Assembly: GCA_045653425.1 (NCBI GenBank)
Contig: JAZOLU010000024.1
Coordinates: 1-64,000, forward strand
Direction: 5' to 3'
Source of the DNA: RGIG3009 sp045653425
Lineage (GTDB): Bacteria > Bacillota > Clostridia > Oscillospirales > Acutalibacteraceae
Length of the DNA stretch: 64,000 nucleotides
Shown piece after piece: positions 6,813 to 16,213 of the stretch (position 1 is the stretch's first letter; the number at the start of each line of letters is the position of its first letter). The notes beneath the pieces are model-generated. The model had not been told where the DNA came from and made no database searches. It worked only from the letters and a program-made list of their open reading frames with translations. The position numbers and the translations under genes are program-made.

Positions 6813-9050
6813 ATGGAATGCGTGAACCAATCTAAAAAAACAATGCTTTCCCGCATTATCTACACGCTGGGAGTCTCTCTCCTTTTTTTGTTGTGTAGTC
6901 GCTCCATTCAGTTATTCTTTGTGCAAGAATTTTCCGCGGCGCGAGCGGTATATGTTTACCTGTCGCGGATAGTTTCCTTGGGGGTACTGGTTTATTTTGG
7001 CTTTTCGTACAAACAAGTGCCAAAAAAACTGTATGCCTTTACGCTGTTGTTCTATGCCGTTCTTTTTCTGTCCACCTTGTTTGGCGGCGGCAACATACGT
7101 CGTTTGGTCAGCGTTGCCTATCCGTTGTTGTCGCTCAACGCGTTTGTGCTGTTGCAATGCACCACCATGGCCCGTATGCGCCGGTTTCTTCAAGCCTTAT
7201 CCGACTTTTTTTTGGTATTGGTCGGCATTAACCTGTTCTTTTTGATGTTTACCCCCGGGTTATTCGGCGAAACCGCTACCACCGGTGGTGACTTGTTTTT
7301 TTTGGGACTGGAAAATCAAATCATCTACCCGCTGACACTGGGCTTGTTGATACTGTTACTGAACAATCACTTTAACAATGAACGCGCCAAACTGCAACTG
7401 TATATCGGTATGTATTTTGTTACTGTGATAGCCAACTTTTCGGTGGGCAGTTTTATCGGTGCCATTGTGCTGTTCGGTTATTTTGCATTTCCTTTTATTC
7501 GCCGGTTTTTCCAGCGCAATCGTTTCAGTGTATTACTGGCTATCTTCTTTGTAATTTTCATTTTGTTGGTGTTTTTCTCAAAACCGGTTCTTTCGTTCCC
7601 TCCCATTCGCTTCGTTATTGAGGATATTCTGCACAAGGATATCACGCTTACCAACCGCACCATCATTTGGGATGTTGCTCTGCAAGAAATTTTTGAGAAC
7701 CCCATTTTCGGCCACGGATTCCAATCCAGCAACAATTTGTTCCATATTATAACGAGGTTTGGGGACCCGGAAACACTGAGCGCGCACAACCAATTCCTGC
7801 AAACTTGGTATGAAGGCGGCACCGCCGCGTTGCTTGCGGTTCTTGGGCTTTTGTTGTTTGTTGATAAATGTCTGCGTCGTTGCGCCGATAAGGTGTTTAC
7901 CCGGCATATCAAAGTCATTTTGATTGCCTTTATGATAATGTTCTTAGTGGAATCCCCCTCGTTTGACACCTTGTTTTTTACCGCAAATTTGGGTGGTGCA
8001 ATCACCATTATTCTTTCAAAGGAGAAACAGTTTATGGAAGCTTCTCAACATCCTATCGCGCCATTGTCCGAAGAGCGTATTTCCGTGGTCATCCCGGTCT
8101 ATAATGTAGAAGCATACGTGGCAGAATGCCTCACCAGCGTTGTCAATCAAACCTACCGCAATTTGGAAATTTTGGTGGTGGATGACGGTTCCACCGATAA
8201 CTCGTATGCTATTTGCCAAGAATTTGCCGAAAAGGACAAGCGCATTACGCTTATTCAACAAGAAAACGGCGGCCTCTCCGCCGCCCGTAATGCAGCAATC
8301 CCCTTGGCGACCGGAAAATATATCACGTTTGTTGACAGCGATGATTTTCTGGATGCCGATATGATTCGTTATTTATATACCGCTATGCAGCAGCACCGCG
8401 CGGATATGGCGGTGTGTCAGCCGGAATTTGTGGATGAACAAGGAAAGGCCATCCCGCGCGGAAAACGGTACACCGATGCGGTGATTGACGGCAACCACGC
8501 GTGTATGCGCGCGTTGTTTAGCGATTGTGGGTTGGACACTTGCGCGTGGAACAAATTGTATAAAACTGACTTTTTTGAAACCATTCGATATCCCGAAGGC
8601 AAATATCACGAAGATGTGTTTACCACGTATCAGTTAATCGCGTTGTGCAACCGCATCGTTATTGGTTCGCAACCATTGTATTGCTACCGTCAACGCGCGG
8701 GCAGCATTGTAAAATCCGATTTTTCTCCCAAGCACCTCCACGCTATAGAAGCAAGTACTCAACGGGCGGAGTTTATTGCAGAGCATTATCCGGAACAATT
8801 GGTGCTTGCACAGTCCTATATTGTTTTTTCTGCAAACACCTGCTTACTCAAACTCATTCGTTCCGAGAATTACGATGCCGATATTCCTGCCTACTTACAG
8901 AAACAATATCGGTGTTATGAAGGCGCGTTTTTACGCGGCAACAGCAGCAGCGGTGCGAAGTTGTTTTCATTATTTGCGTGGATAAACGTAAACGCGGTTC
9001 TTAAAACCTCGCGGTTTTTATTGAAATTAAGGAGTCGAATTAAAAAATGA
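6813..9050 (+). CDS. fusion: O-antigen polymerase-like (Wzy) domain plus GT2 glycosyltransferase
   Basis: One 745-residue frame holding two normally separate proteins. Residues 1-407 form about 11-12 membrane segments with a large loop containing GHGFQSSNN and SAHNQFLQTWYEGG, typical of Wzy polymerases/O-antigen ligases. Residues 408-745 are a GT2 enzyme with ISVVIPVYNVEAYV, EILVVDDGSTDNS and a DSDD motif near residue 510. At the junction an in-frame ATG (8034-8036) is preceded by AAAGGAG (8018-8024) at good spacing. The GT2 could therefore also be made alone, and the fusion may have arisen by loss of a stop between coupled genes. It overlaps the next gene by an ATGA. Confidence 0.85.
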   Translation: MECVNQSKKTMLSRIIYTLGVSLLFLLCSRSIQLFFVQEFSAARAVYVYLSRIVSLGVLVYFGFSYKQVPKKLYAFTLLFYAVLFLSTLFGGGNIRRLVSVAYPLLSLNAFVLLQCTTMARMRRFLQALSDFFLVLVGINLFFLMFTPGLFGETATTGGDLFFLGLENQIIYPLTLGLLILLLNNHFNNERAKLQLYIGMYFVTVIANFSVGSFIGAIVLFGYFAFPFIRRFFQRNRFSVLLAIFFVIFILLVFFSKPVLSFPPIRFVIEDILHKDITLTNRTIIWDVALQEIFENPIFGHGFQSSNNLFHIITRFGDPETLSAHNQFLQTWYEGGTAALLAVLGLLLFVDKCLRRCADKVFTRHIKVILIAFMIMFLVESPSFDTLFFTANLGGAITIILSKEKQFMEASQHPIAPLSEERISVVIPVYNVEAYVAECLTSVVNQTYRNLEILVVDDGSTDNSYAICQEFAEKDKRITLIQQENGGLSAARNAAIPLATGKYITFVDSDDFLDADMIRYLYTAMQQHRADMAVCQPEFVDEQGKAIPRGKRYTDAVIDGNHACMRALFSDCGLDTCAWNKLYKTDFFETIRYPEGKYHEDVFTTYQLIALCNRIVIGSQPLYCYRQRAGSIVKSDFSPKHLHAIEASTQRAEFIAEHYPEQLVLAQSYIVFSANTCLLKLIRSENYDADIPAYLQKQYRCYEGAFLRGNSSSGAKLFSLFAWINVNAVLKTSRFLLKLRSRIKK

Positions 9051-9820
9051 TACCCAAAAAAATTCACTACTGCTGGTTTGGCGGCAATCCGTTGCCGGAA
9101 TTGGCGCAAAAATGCATTGCCAGCTGGAAACAATATTGTCCGGATTATGAAATTATTGAATGGAACGAGTCCAACTTTGACCTGAACTGCTGCGACTATG
9201 TGCGCGAAGCGTATGAGGCGAAAAAATGGGCGTTTGTTTCCGACGTGGCGCGTTTGTACGCGCTGGTACACCACGGCGGTATTTATATGGACACCGACGT
9301 GGAAGTGCTGAAACCGCTGGACGACATTTTGCAGTACGAAGCGGTTTCCGGTTTTGAGGGGTACGACCGTATTCCCACCGGACTGATGGCCGCCGAGGCG
9401 GGACAACCGTTGTTTGTGGAATTGTTGCACGATTATGACGGCGACCATTTTGTAAAACCCGACGGCAGTTACGACACCACCACCAACGTAACGCGCATTA
9501 CCAACACGTGCCTGAAATACGGTTTGGTGCTGAACAACACGTTGCAGACCGTGGGCGGGTTTACCCTGTTCCCAAAAGATTATTTTTGCCCCAAGGATTG
9601 CACCACCCGTGTGTTAACCCTTACGGAAAACTCCTACACCATTCATCATTTTGACGGTTCGTGGCAAACGCCGGAACAGCAATGGTTTGCGCATACTCGC
9701 CAAAAACTCAGCCGCGTGTTGCCGTTTAAGTTGAGCAGTTACACTGCCAAATTGATAAGTATTTTGAAATTCCGCGGTGTACGCGGTGTTTGGCGCGACG
9801 CACGCAAGAAGTTCAAATAA
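9047..9820 (+). CDS. GT32-type glycosyltransferase (Gly_transf_sug, DXD)
   Basis: A 257-residue glycosyltransferase of the OCH1/capsular type. It opens with IPKKIHYCWFGGNPLP and carries the DXD signature GGIYMDTDVEVLKPLD near residues 81-96, which binds the metal and nucleotide sugar. The segment VSDVARLYALVHHGG before it is typical of the family. The start overlaps the previous stop (ATGA), so translation is coupled. Sugar specificity is unknown. Role: one transfer step in the cluster 1 repeat unit. Confidence 0.85.
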   Translation: MIPKKIHYCWFGGNPLPELAQKCIASWKQYCPDYEIIEWNESNFDLNCCDYVREAYEAKKWAFVSDVARLYALVHHGGIYMDTDVEVLKPLDDILQYEAVSGFEGYDRIPTGLMAAEAGQPLFVELLHDYDGDHFVKPDGSYDTTTNVTRITNTCLKYGLVLNNTLQTVGGFTLFPKDYFCPKDCTTRVLTLTENSYTIHHFDGSWQTPEQQWFAHTRQKLSRVLPFKLSSYTAKLISILKFRGVRGVWRDARKKFK

Positions 9821-9848
9821 CCGCCAACCGGAAAGGACGTATTAACGT

Positions 9849-10640
9849 ATGCAAGCACTCGTTTCCATTGTCATGCCCACGTATAACTGCGGTTCGCTCA
9901 TTGCGGAATCCATTGAATCTGTATTAGCACAAACGTATCCCCACTGGGAACTGCTAATTGTGGACGATGCTTCTCGCGATAACACCGAGGAAGTGGTACA
10001 ACCGTTTTTGACCGACCCTCGCGTGCGCTATGAACGGTTGGAGAAAAACAGCGGTGCGGATGTCGCGCGTTCCCGCGCCATGGCACTTGCCACCGGTGAC
10101 TATGTGTCCTTTTTGGATAGCGACGACTTGTGGCTCCCCGAAAAATTGGAGCAACATTTGGCGTTTATGCAGAAGTTAAACAAACAGGGCACGCCTTGCT
10201 ATTTTTCCTGTACCGCCTACACGCACATGGACGACGACGGCAACAGTTTGCACCGCCAAGCCACACCCCCCCAAAAAACCGGGTACTGGAAAATGCTGCG
10301 ACTGAGTTGCCCTATCGGCAACTCCACCGTGATGTACGACCGCCGTCACTACGGCGGCGATTTATCCGTTCCGCCCATTAAAAAGCGCAACGATTTTGCC
10401 TTGTGGCTCTCAATGTTGCGCGGCGGGGAGATTTGCTACGGTATGACAAGCCCGTTGTCCCGCTACCGTGTGCGCACGTCTTCCCTTTCCTCCAACAAAC
10501 TTTCGCTGGCAAAATACCACTGGCAGTTGTACCGTAAAATTGAAAAATTACCGGCTGTTATTTCCGCGTTTTTTATACTGTGCTGGGCGTTTGTTAAGGG
10601 CACCGGCATTGGATTGAATCGAAAGAAGACCGACGATTGA
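9849..10640 (+). CDS. GT2 glycosyltransferase, TuaG-like
   Basis: A 263-residue GT-A enzyme with VSIVMPTYNCGSLI at the N-terminus, LLIVDDASRDNTE near residue 36, and FLDSDDLWLPEKLE near residue 90 as the DXD region. The downstream PPIKKRNDFALWLSML resembles TuaG-type enzymes of teichuronic acid clusters. A hydrophobic segment near residues 235-250 may associate it with the membrane. It is preceded by a GGAAAGGA site. The acceptor and sugar are not deducible. Confidence 0.82.
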   Translation: MQALVSIVMPTYNCGSLIAESIESVLAQTYPHWELLIVDDASRDNTEEVVQPFLTDPRVRYERLEKNSGADVARSRAMALATGDYVSFLDSDDLWLPEKLEQHLAFMQKLNKQGTPCYFSCTAYTHMDDDGNSLHRQATPPQKTGYWKMLRLSCPIGNSTVMYDRRHYGGDLSVPPIKKRNDFALWLSMLRGGEICYGMTSPLSRYRVRTSSLSSNKLSLAKYHWQLYRKIEKLPAVISAFFILCWAFVKGTGIGLNRKKTDD

Positions 10641-10668
10641 TGCCACCGCTTGGTAGAAAGGCGTTATT

Positions 10669-11880
10669 ATGAGCGTTTTGTCGTTTGCAAAATCCACGGC
10701 CGTGCTGTTTGTGCAAAAACTGTTGCCCGTTCACCGCGGGCGGGTGTTATTCACCAGTTTTGACGGCCATTATTCCGATAATCCCAAATACATTTCCCAA
10801 GCACTCCACGCGCTGAAACCCGATGCGGAGATTGTGTGGCTGGTAAAACAGCCGTACCGCGCATTGTTGCCCGACTATGTTAAAGCGGTAGACATTAACA
10901 ACCGCTGGGCTACCCTGTGGTATCGCGGTACTGCCCGCGCCATTGTGGACAACGTGTACGGCAAAAAAGCTGACCAACGCACCGCCAACAGCCGCGGTGC
11001 CAAACTGAAGTTTGCGGTGAATGGCTGGTTAAAAAACAAACGTCGCCAGCACGTGTTCACCACGTGGCACGGCACGCCACTTAAACGGATGGGGCGTGAC
11101 CAAGTGGGGTGTGAGGTGCGGGATTTTTCCTGCCCGCGCACCACAATGTTGTTGGGCAACCGCTATACACTGGACATTATGCAACGCCTCACGTTTAACA
11201 AAATTCGAATGGAACTTATCGGCACACCCCGTAACGACGTGTTGTTCGGTACACCCGAACAAGCGGAAGTGTTAAAGGCAAAACTGGGGTTGCCGCAAAA
11301 CAAAAAAATACTGTTATTTGCGCCCACGTTCCGCAGCGACGGCGACGGTATCGGCGATAGAAATATCCAACGCAGCGGTTTATCGCAGTTAGAGGCAATG
11401 GATTTTAACGCGTTGTTCCACACGTTGTCGGAACGGTTTGGCGGCGATTGGGCACTGGTCTGCCGCTTCCATTACCACGTGGAGCAGCAAGTGGACTGGG
11501 AACAACTGCAACGGGACTACCCCGAACAAATCATCAATGGCAACGCGCACGACGATATGGCGGAATATCTGGCGTGTGCCGATGCGTTGCTCACCGATGC
11601 CAGTTCCGCGATGTTTGATTTTGCGTTAACGGACAAGCCTTGTTTTTTGTTTTTCCCGGACCTTTTGTATTACGCGGAGCACGAACGCGGATTTTACACC
11701 CCGCCGGAGCAACTTCCCTTTCCTGCCGCGGTCACATTCCCCGAACTGCTGGACTGCATTGCGGCGTTTGATAGTGCCGCCTATACCCGGCAGATAGCGA
11801 CGTTATTACACGATTACGGCTATGTAGACGACAAGGATTCTTCAGAAAGGATAGCGCGGTACGTCTTGGAAACGCTGTAA
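10669..11880 (+). CDS. CDP-glycerol:glycerophosphate glycerophosphotransferase (TagB/TagF-like)
   Basis: Transfers glycerol-phosphate from CDP-glycerol to a polymer or sugar acceptor at the membrane. The 403-residue protein has the domain hallmarks RVLFTSFDGHYSDNPKYI near residue 25, FTTWHGTPLKRMG near residue 127 with the conserved histidine, NRYTLDIM near residue 164, IGTPRND near residue 184, LFAPTFRSDG near residue 212 and TDASSAMFDF near residue 305. Length matches single-domain TagB/TarB-like enzymes rather than long TagF polymerases. It implies that the cluster 1 polymer carries glycerol phosphate. The matching CDP-glycerol synthase gene, tagD, lies 6 kb away on the other strand. Confidence 0.88.
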   Translation: MSVLSFAKSTAVLFVQKLLPVHRGRVLFTSFDGHYSDNPKYISQALHALKPDAEIVWLVKQPYRALLPDYVKAVDINNRWATLWYRGTARAIVDNVYGKKADQRTANSRGAKLKFAVNGWLKNKRRQHVFTTWHGTPLKRMGRDQVGCEVRDFSCPRTTMLLGNRYTLDIMQRLTFNKIRMELIGTPRNDVLFGTPEQAEVLKAKLGLPQNKKILLFAPTFRSDGDGIGDRNIQRSGLSQLEAMDFNALFHTLSERFGGDWALVCRFHYHVEQQVDWEQLQRDYPEQIINGNAHDDMAEYLACADALLTDASSAMFDFALTDKPCFLFFPDLLYYAEHERGFYTPPEQLPFPAAVTFPELLDCIAAFDSAAYTRQIATLLHDYGYVDDKDSSERIARYVLETL

Positions 11881-11884
11881 TACT

Positions 11885-13315
11885 ATGAAAAAAATGATTG
11901 AAAAATGGAAAGCAATTCCCAATTCGGTAAAATCCTCCATCGCGTTCATTCTCTCGTCCTTTTTTCTTAAAGGCATCAGTTTTATTACCACACCGATTTT
12001 TACCCGTTTAATGGACACTGCGCAATACGGCATTATTGCTACCTACACCTCGTGGGTCTCCATTATTGACGTATTCGCGTTGTTGGGTCTTACCTCGGCC
12101 GGTGTGTTCAACGTGGGGCTGAACGATTATAAGGATTCGCGCAACCAATACATTTCATCCATACTAACGCTGTGCAATCTGTCCACCTTGGCGGTGTTCG
12201 GCGTGCTTGCGGTGCTTAAAATTGTTGTTGGGGAATCCTTTTTACTCCCCACCAACCTCATCGTACTTATGTTTTTGCACTTTTTGTTTAATCCGGCACA
12301 CGTTTTTTGGATAACGCGGCAAAAGTACGAATACAAATACAAACTAGCTTTTGTCATTACCATTGGCTCCACGCTGATTTCGCAAACCGTTTCCATTTTG
12401 GGCGTGCTGAATACGGGCAACGCTACGGCGGCTTATACTAAATTGTGGTGCGCCGAGCTTGCTTCGTTTGTTTTTGTCATTCCGCTATATGTTTTGGCAT
12501 TTTGGCGCGGTCGCACCTTTATCAACGGTTCTATTTGGAAACAAACACTTAAATTTGCGCTCCCGTTGATTCCGCACTATTTGGCGCAACACGTCATGTC
12601 GGGTTCCAACCGCATTATGTTGTCGGATATGGATTCGGAATCCGCCGCCGGTATTTATTCGGTGGTAGCCAACATCAGTATGATTGCCTCACTCATTTGG
12701 AATGCCATTAACGCCTCGTTGGTAGCGTTTACGTTTGAAAACTTATCCCGCAAAGAATACAAACGCATTAACAATACTGCGTGTATTTTGATGTTGGGGT
12801 TTGGTGTTGCGTGTTTCGGCATTTGCCTGATTGCGCCGGAAGTGCTGAAAATACTGGCACCGCCGGAGTATTACCAAGGCGTTTATGCCATTCCCGCCAT
12901 TGCGGGTGTCGCGTTCCTTTCGGCACTGTATAACCTGTTTGCCAACATTGAGTTCTTTAATAAAAAATCCAAATACATCACCGCCGCCACCATTGTTGCT
13001 ATGGTCATCAACGTGGTGCTCAACTGGATAGTGATTCCAAAATACAGTTTCCTCGGTGTGGCGTATGCCTCGCTGGTTTCGTATGCGGTGTTGGTGTTTA
13101 TGCACTATGTCGGCTACCGCAAGAGCAGTCCGGACAAGGTATACAACAGCAAATTGCTGCTGCTCATCACCGTGGTTTGTATCGGTGCTTGCATACTGTG
13201 CAATCTGCTGTATACCAACAACACCTTGCGGTATTGGATTGCCGCCGTCATCGCCGTTTTGGCAATCAGCAATCGCGGTTTTATCGTCCGCAAAATTAAA
13301 GAAATGCACGAATAA
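11885..13315 (+). CDS. polysaccharide flippase, Wzx/MOP family
   Basis: A 476-residue membrane protein with about 12-14 hydrophobic segments, expected to move the lipid-linked repeat across the membrane. The N-terminal region with FILSSFFLKGISFITTPIFTRLMD and QYGIIATYTSWVSI is typical of the oligosaccharidyl-lipid branch of the MOP superfamily. It starts 4 bp after the preceding stop with only a weak RBS, suggesting translational coupling. Together with the Wzy domain at 6813 it marks cluster 1 as Wzx/Wzy-dependent. Confidence 0.88.
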   Translation: MKKMIEKWKAIPNSVKSSIAFILSSFFLKGISFITTPIFTRLMDTAQYGIIATYTSWVSIIDVFALLGLTSAGVFNVGLNDYKDSRNQYISSILTLCNLSTLAVFGVLAVLKIVVGESFLLPTNLIVLMFLHFLFNPAHVFWITRQKYEYKYKLAFVITIGSTLISQTVSILGVLNTGNATAAYTKLWCAELASFVFVIPLYVLAFWRGRTFINGSIWKQTLKFALPLIPHYLAQHVMSGSNRIMLSDMDSESAAGIYSVVANISMIASLIWNAINASLVAFTFENLSRKEYKRINNTACILMLGFGVACFGICLIAPEVLKILAPPEYYQGVYAIPAIAGVAFLSALYNLFANIEFFNKKSKYITAATIVAMVINVVLNWIVIPKYSFLGVAYASLVSYAVLVFMHYVGYRKSSPDKVYNSKLLLLITVVCIGACILCNLLYTNNTLRYWIAAVIAVLAISNRGFIVRKIKEMHE

Positions 13316-13361
13316 TCAACGCTTGGCAATCATTTGATTGCCCTTTATGGGAGATGTTTTT

Positions 13362-14468
13362 ATGAAAACCGTAATGCTCGTTTTTGGCACACGACCGGAA
13401 GCTATTAAAATGTGTCCGTTGGTAAACGAACTAAAAAGCCGCAAAGGGTGCCGCACCATTGTGTGTGTTACCGGCCAACACCGTCAAATGCTGGACCAAG
13501 TGCTGGAAGCGTTTGACGTGGTACCGGACTACGATTTGTCCATTATGAAAGACCGCCAAACGTTGTTTGACGTAACCACCAACATTTTGGAACGCATTAA
13601 AGGTGTGCTGGAAGCGGAAAAACCCGATGTGGTGCTGGTACACGGCGACACCTCCACCACCTTTGTTACGGCGCTGGCGTGTTTTTACCTGCAAATTCCG
13701 GTTGGCCACGTGGAAGCCGGGTTGCGCACATACAACATCTATTCCCCCTATCCGGAGGAATTTAACCGTCAAGCGGTGGGCATTATCAGTCAATACAACT
13801 TTGCCCCCACCGAACTGTCCAAGCAAAATTTATTGCGCGAGGGAAAAGCGGAATCCAGCGTGTATGTTACCGGTAACACCGCGATTGACGCGTTGCAAAC
13901 CACCGTGCGGGACGATTATACTCATCCTGAACTGGCATGGGCGGCGGATAGCCGTTTAATTATGATTACCGCGCATCGCCGCGAAAATCTGGGCGAACCG
14001 ATGAAGCATATGTTCCGCGCCATTCGCCGCGTACTGGATGAACACCCCGATGTAAAGGCCATTTATCCCATTCATATGAACCCCGTTGTGCGCGAAACAG
14101 CGGATTCCGTTTTGGGCAATAACGACCGTATTCACATCATTGAACCGCTGGAAGTGCTGGATTTCCACAACTTCCTCTCTCGCAGTTATTTGATTTTGAC
14201 CGACTCCGGCGGTATTCAGGAAGAAGCCCCCTCGCTGGGTAAACCGGTACTGGTTATGCGCGATACCACTGAGCGCCCCGAGGGTATTGCCGCCGGTACA
14301 CTCAAACTGGTGGGTACCGACGAGGAAGTTATTTACCGCAACTTTAAACGGTTGTTGGAAGACCCTGCGGAATACTCCAAAATGAGCAACGCCAGCAACC
14401 CCTACGGCGACGGTCTTGCCTCCAAACGGATTGCCGATATTTTGGAATTCGGCACAACTACACAATGA
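13362..14468 (+). CDS. wecB: UDP-N-acetylglucosamine 2-epimerase (non-hydrolysing)
   Basis: Interconverts UDP-GlcNAc and UDP-ManNAc, the latter used for wall teichoic acid linkage units and other polymers. The 368-residue protein has VFGTRPEAIKMCPL at the N-terminus, GDTSTTF near residue 96, GHVEAGLRT near residue 117, PEEFNRQ near residue 131, HRRENLGEP near residue 206 and TDSGGIQEEAPSLGKPVLVMRDTTERPEG near residues 281-309. The last two mark the UDP- and allosteric-site regions. The ATG at 13362 has GGGAG upstream. Last gene of cluster 1 before a hairpin terminator; also called mnaA in Gram-positives. Confidence 0.93.
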   Translation: MKTVMLVFGTRPEAIKMCPLVNELKSRKGCRTIVCVTGQHRQMLDQVLEAFDVVPDYDLSIMKDRQTLFDVTTNILERIKGVLEAEKPDVVLVHGDTSTTFVTALACFYLQIPVGHVEAGLRTYNIYSPYPEEFNRQAVGIISQYNFAPTELSKQNLLREGKAESSVYVTGNTAIDALQTTVRDDYTHPELAWAADSRLIMITAHRRENLGEPMKHMFRAIRRVLDEHPDVKAIYPIHMNPVVRETADSVLGNNDRIHIIEPLEVLDFHNFLSRSYLILTDSGGIQEEAPSLGKPVLVMRDTTERPEGIAAGTLKLVGTDEEVIYRNFKRLLEDPAEYSKMSNASNPYGDGLASKRIADILEFGTTTQ

Positions 14469-14472
14469 TGAA

Positions 14473-14502
14473 AAACGCCCGACGGAATCCCGTCGGGCGT
14501 TT
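14473..14502 (+). terminator. terminator of cluster 1
   Basis: A 13-bp perfect stem (14473-14485 with 14490-14502) with an AAT-type loop follows the wecB stop by a few bases. The T run afterward is interrupted (TTGGTTTC), so termination may be partial. Confidence 0.7.
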
Positions 14503-14562
14503 GGTTTCGTGGTCAAGCCACCCTGCATACACTGAAAGTATCACGGGTAGGGAGGACACGGT

Positions 14563-15135
14563 ATGGCAACCAAAATTTACATTGACCAAGGACATAATCC
14601 ACAAAACCCCAACGCCGGTGCCGAAGGGAACGGCTACCGCGAACAGGATTTGGTGTTCACCATCGGCTTGGAACTGGCCGACATTCTCCGCGCGCAAGGG
14701 TACGAGGTGCGCCTGTCCCGCCCCACGGCAGAAACACAGCTCGGCACTTCCATTGCCTCTTCGCTCGCGACACGCGTGAATGAGGCCAACGATTGGGGGG
14801 CGAATTACTTTATCAGTTTGCACGCCAACGCCTCGGACATTACCTCGGCTTCCGGCTCGGAAGTGTTGGTGTATCGCCTTAACTCCACCGCTGCCGCACT
14901 GGGCGAATCCATTGTGGAGCAGTTATCTGCCGTTACAGGATTGCCAAATCGCGGTGTGACCGCGCGCACCAATCTGTATGTGTTGCGGCGCACACGGATG
15001 CCGGCGGTACTGGTGGAACTGGGGTTCATCACCAATCCCGGCGACGCGGCGTTGATGGCAAACTCGCCGCAACTGTTTGCACTGGGCGTGGCAAACGGCA
15101 TTACTTCCTTTGTAAACAGCGGCGCCGCCGGTTGA
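14563..15135 (+). CDS. N-acetylmuramoyl-L-alanine amidase (Amidase_3)
   Basis: Zinc amidase cleaving the bond between muramic acid and L-Ala in peptidoglycan. The 190-residue protein is a bare catalytic domain with zinc ligands in DQGH (His near 11) and in GYREQDL (Glu near 27), SLHANA (His near 88), and the catalytic glutamate in VELGFITNP near residue 148. There is no signal peptide or wall-binding domain. It is therefore released by lysis, exported unconventionally, or acts inside the mother cell or spore, as some sporulation amidases do. It has a GGGAGG site and ends just as the dusB promoter begins. Confidence 0.85.
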   Translation: MATKIYIDQGHNPQNPNAGAEGNGYREQDLVFTIGLELADILRAQGYEVRLSRPTAETQLGTSIASSLATRVNEANDWGANYFISLHANASDITSASGSEVLVYRLNSTAAALGESIVEQLSAVTGLPNRGVTARTNLYVLRRTRMPAVLVELGFITNPGDAALMANSPQLFALGVANGITSFVNSGAAG

Positions 15136-15160
15136 CCAACGAGGCAAAATGTGATACACT
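15132..15160 (+). promoter_or_regulatory. promoter of dusB
   Basis: TTGACC at 15132-15137, a 17-base spacer and TACACT at 15155-15160. The -35 box overlaps the stop codon of the amidase gene. Confidence 0.65.
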
Positions 15161-15196
15161 AAACCGTAGTAAAATGCTCGCAAACGGAGAAATAGT

Positions 15197-16168
15197 ATGT
15201 ACATTGGGAATGTGAAAATTGAAGGAAAAGCCGCCTTGGCACCTATGGCGGGCGTGGCAGATGCCGCCTTTCGCCGCATTTGTCGCGACCACGGCGCGGC
15301 GTTTACCGTTACGGAAATGGTCAGTGCCAAAGCACTCACCTACGGCGATGCCAAAAGCCGCGAACTGGCACATTTGAGTGAGCGCGAGCGACCGGCAGCC
15401 ATTCAGTTGTTTGGGGACGACCCTGAGACGATGGCACGTGCTGCGCGGCTGGTTATGGCAGAACAACCGGATTGGCTGGATATTAATATGGGGTGTCCTG
15501 CCCCCAAAATTGCCGGCAATCACTGCGGCAGTGCGTTAATGCGCGACCCCGACCTGTGCTACCGCTTGGTTAAAGCGGTTTGCGAGGCGGTGGATGTGCC
15601 CGTTACCGTAAAAATTCGCAAAGGGTATGCCAAAAACGAGGTCAATGCCGTGGAGGTGGCTGGGGCGTGTGAGCGCGGCGGTGCCGCCGCCATTACGGTA
15701 CACGGGCGCACGCGCGACCAAATGTATGCCCCGCCGGTGGATTGGGACTGTATCCGCGCCGTGAAGCAGGCCGTTTCGGTGCCGGTAATTGGTAACGGGG
15801 ACGTAACTTCGGCACACGCTGCCGCCGCCTTGTACGAAACCACCGGATGCGATTTGGTAATGATTGGGCGCGGCGCACTGGGGGCACCGTGGGTATTCTC
15901 ACAGGTGGAAGCGTACTTGAACCACGGCACTCTGCTCCCCACACCGCCGCTGGCCAAACGGCTGGATATATTGTGCCAACAAGTGGCGTTGGCAGCCACC
16001 CTCAAAGGCGAGCGATGTGCCTTGTTGCAAGCACGCAAACATACATCGTGGTATCTACGCGAGGTACGCGGTGCCGCCATCTTTCGCGGTGAGGCGGGCA
16101 CCATCTGCACTATGGACGATTTGCGCCGATTGTGTTACCGCGTCCTGCGCAAAAATGAAGATACTTAA
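15197..16168 (+). CDS. dusB: tRNA-dihydrouridine synthase (DusB type)
   Basis: FMN enzyme that reduces uridine to dihydrouridine in the tRNA D-loop. The 323-residue TIM-barrel protein shows APMAGVADAAFR near residue 16, DINMGCPAPKI near residue 95 with the catalytic cysteine, VKIRKGY near residue 136, ITVHGRTRDQMY near residue 167, NGDV near residue 200 and MIGRGALGAPW near residue 222. The start at 15197 has CGGAG upstream. Followed by a strong hairpin shared with the convergent yfhO-like gene. Confidence 0.94.
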   Translation: MYIGNVKIEGKAALAPMAGVADAAFRRICRDHGAAFTVTEMVSAKALTYGDAKSRELAHLSERERPAAIQLFGDDPETMARAARLVMAEQPDWLDINMGCPAPKIAGNHCGSALMRDPDLCYRLVKAVCEAVDVPVTVKIRKGYAKNEVNAVEVAGACERGGAAAITVHGRTRDQMYAPPVDWDCIRAVKQAVSVPVIGNGDVTSAHAAAALYETTGCDLVMIGRGALGAPWVFSQVEAYLNHGTLLPTPPLAKRLDILCQQVALAATLKGERCALLQARKHTSWYLREVRGAAIFRGEAGTICTMDDLRRLCYRVLRKNEDT

Positions 16169-16178
16169 CTTTCAAAAA

Positions 16179-16213
16179 AAAATTGCTGTGCGCTTTGCGC
16201 ACAGCAATTTTTC
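16179..16213. terminator. bidirectional terminator between dusB and the YfhO gene
   Basis: A 15-bp perfect stem (16179-16193 with 16197-16211), TTT loop, with A and T runs on either side, sits between the two convergent stops. Confidence 0.9.
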
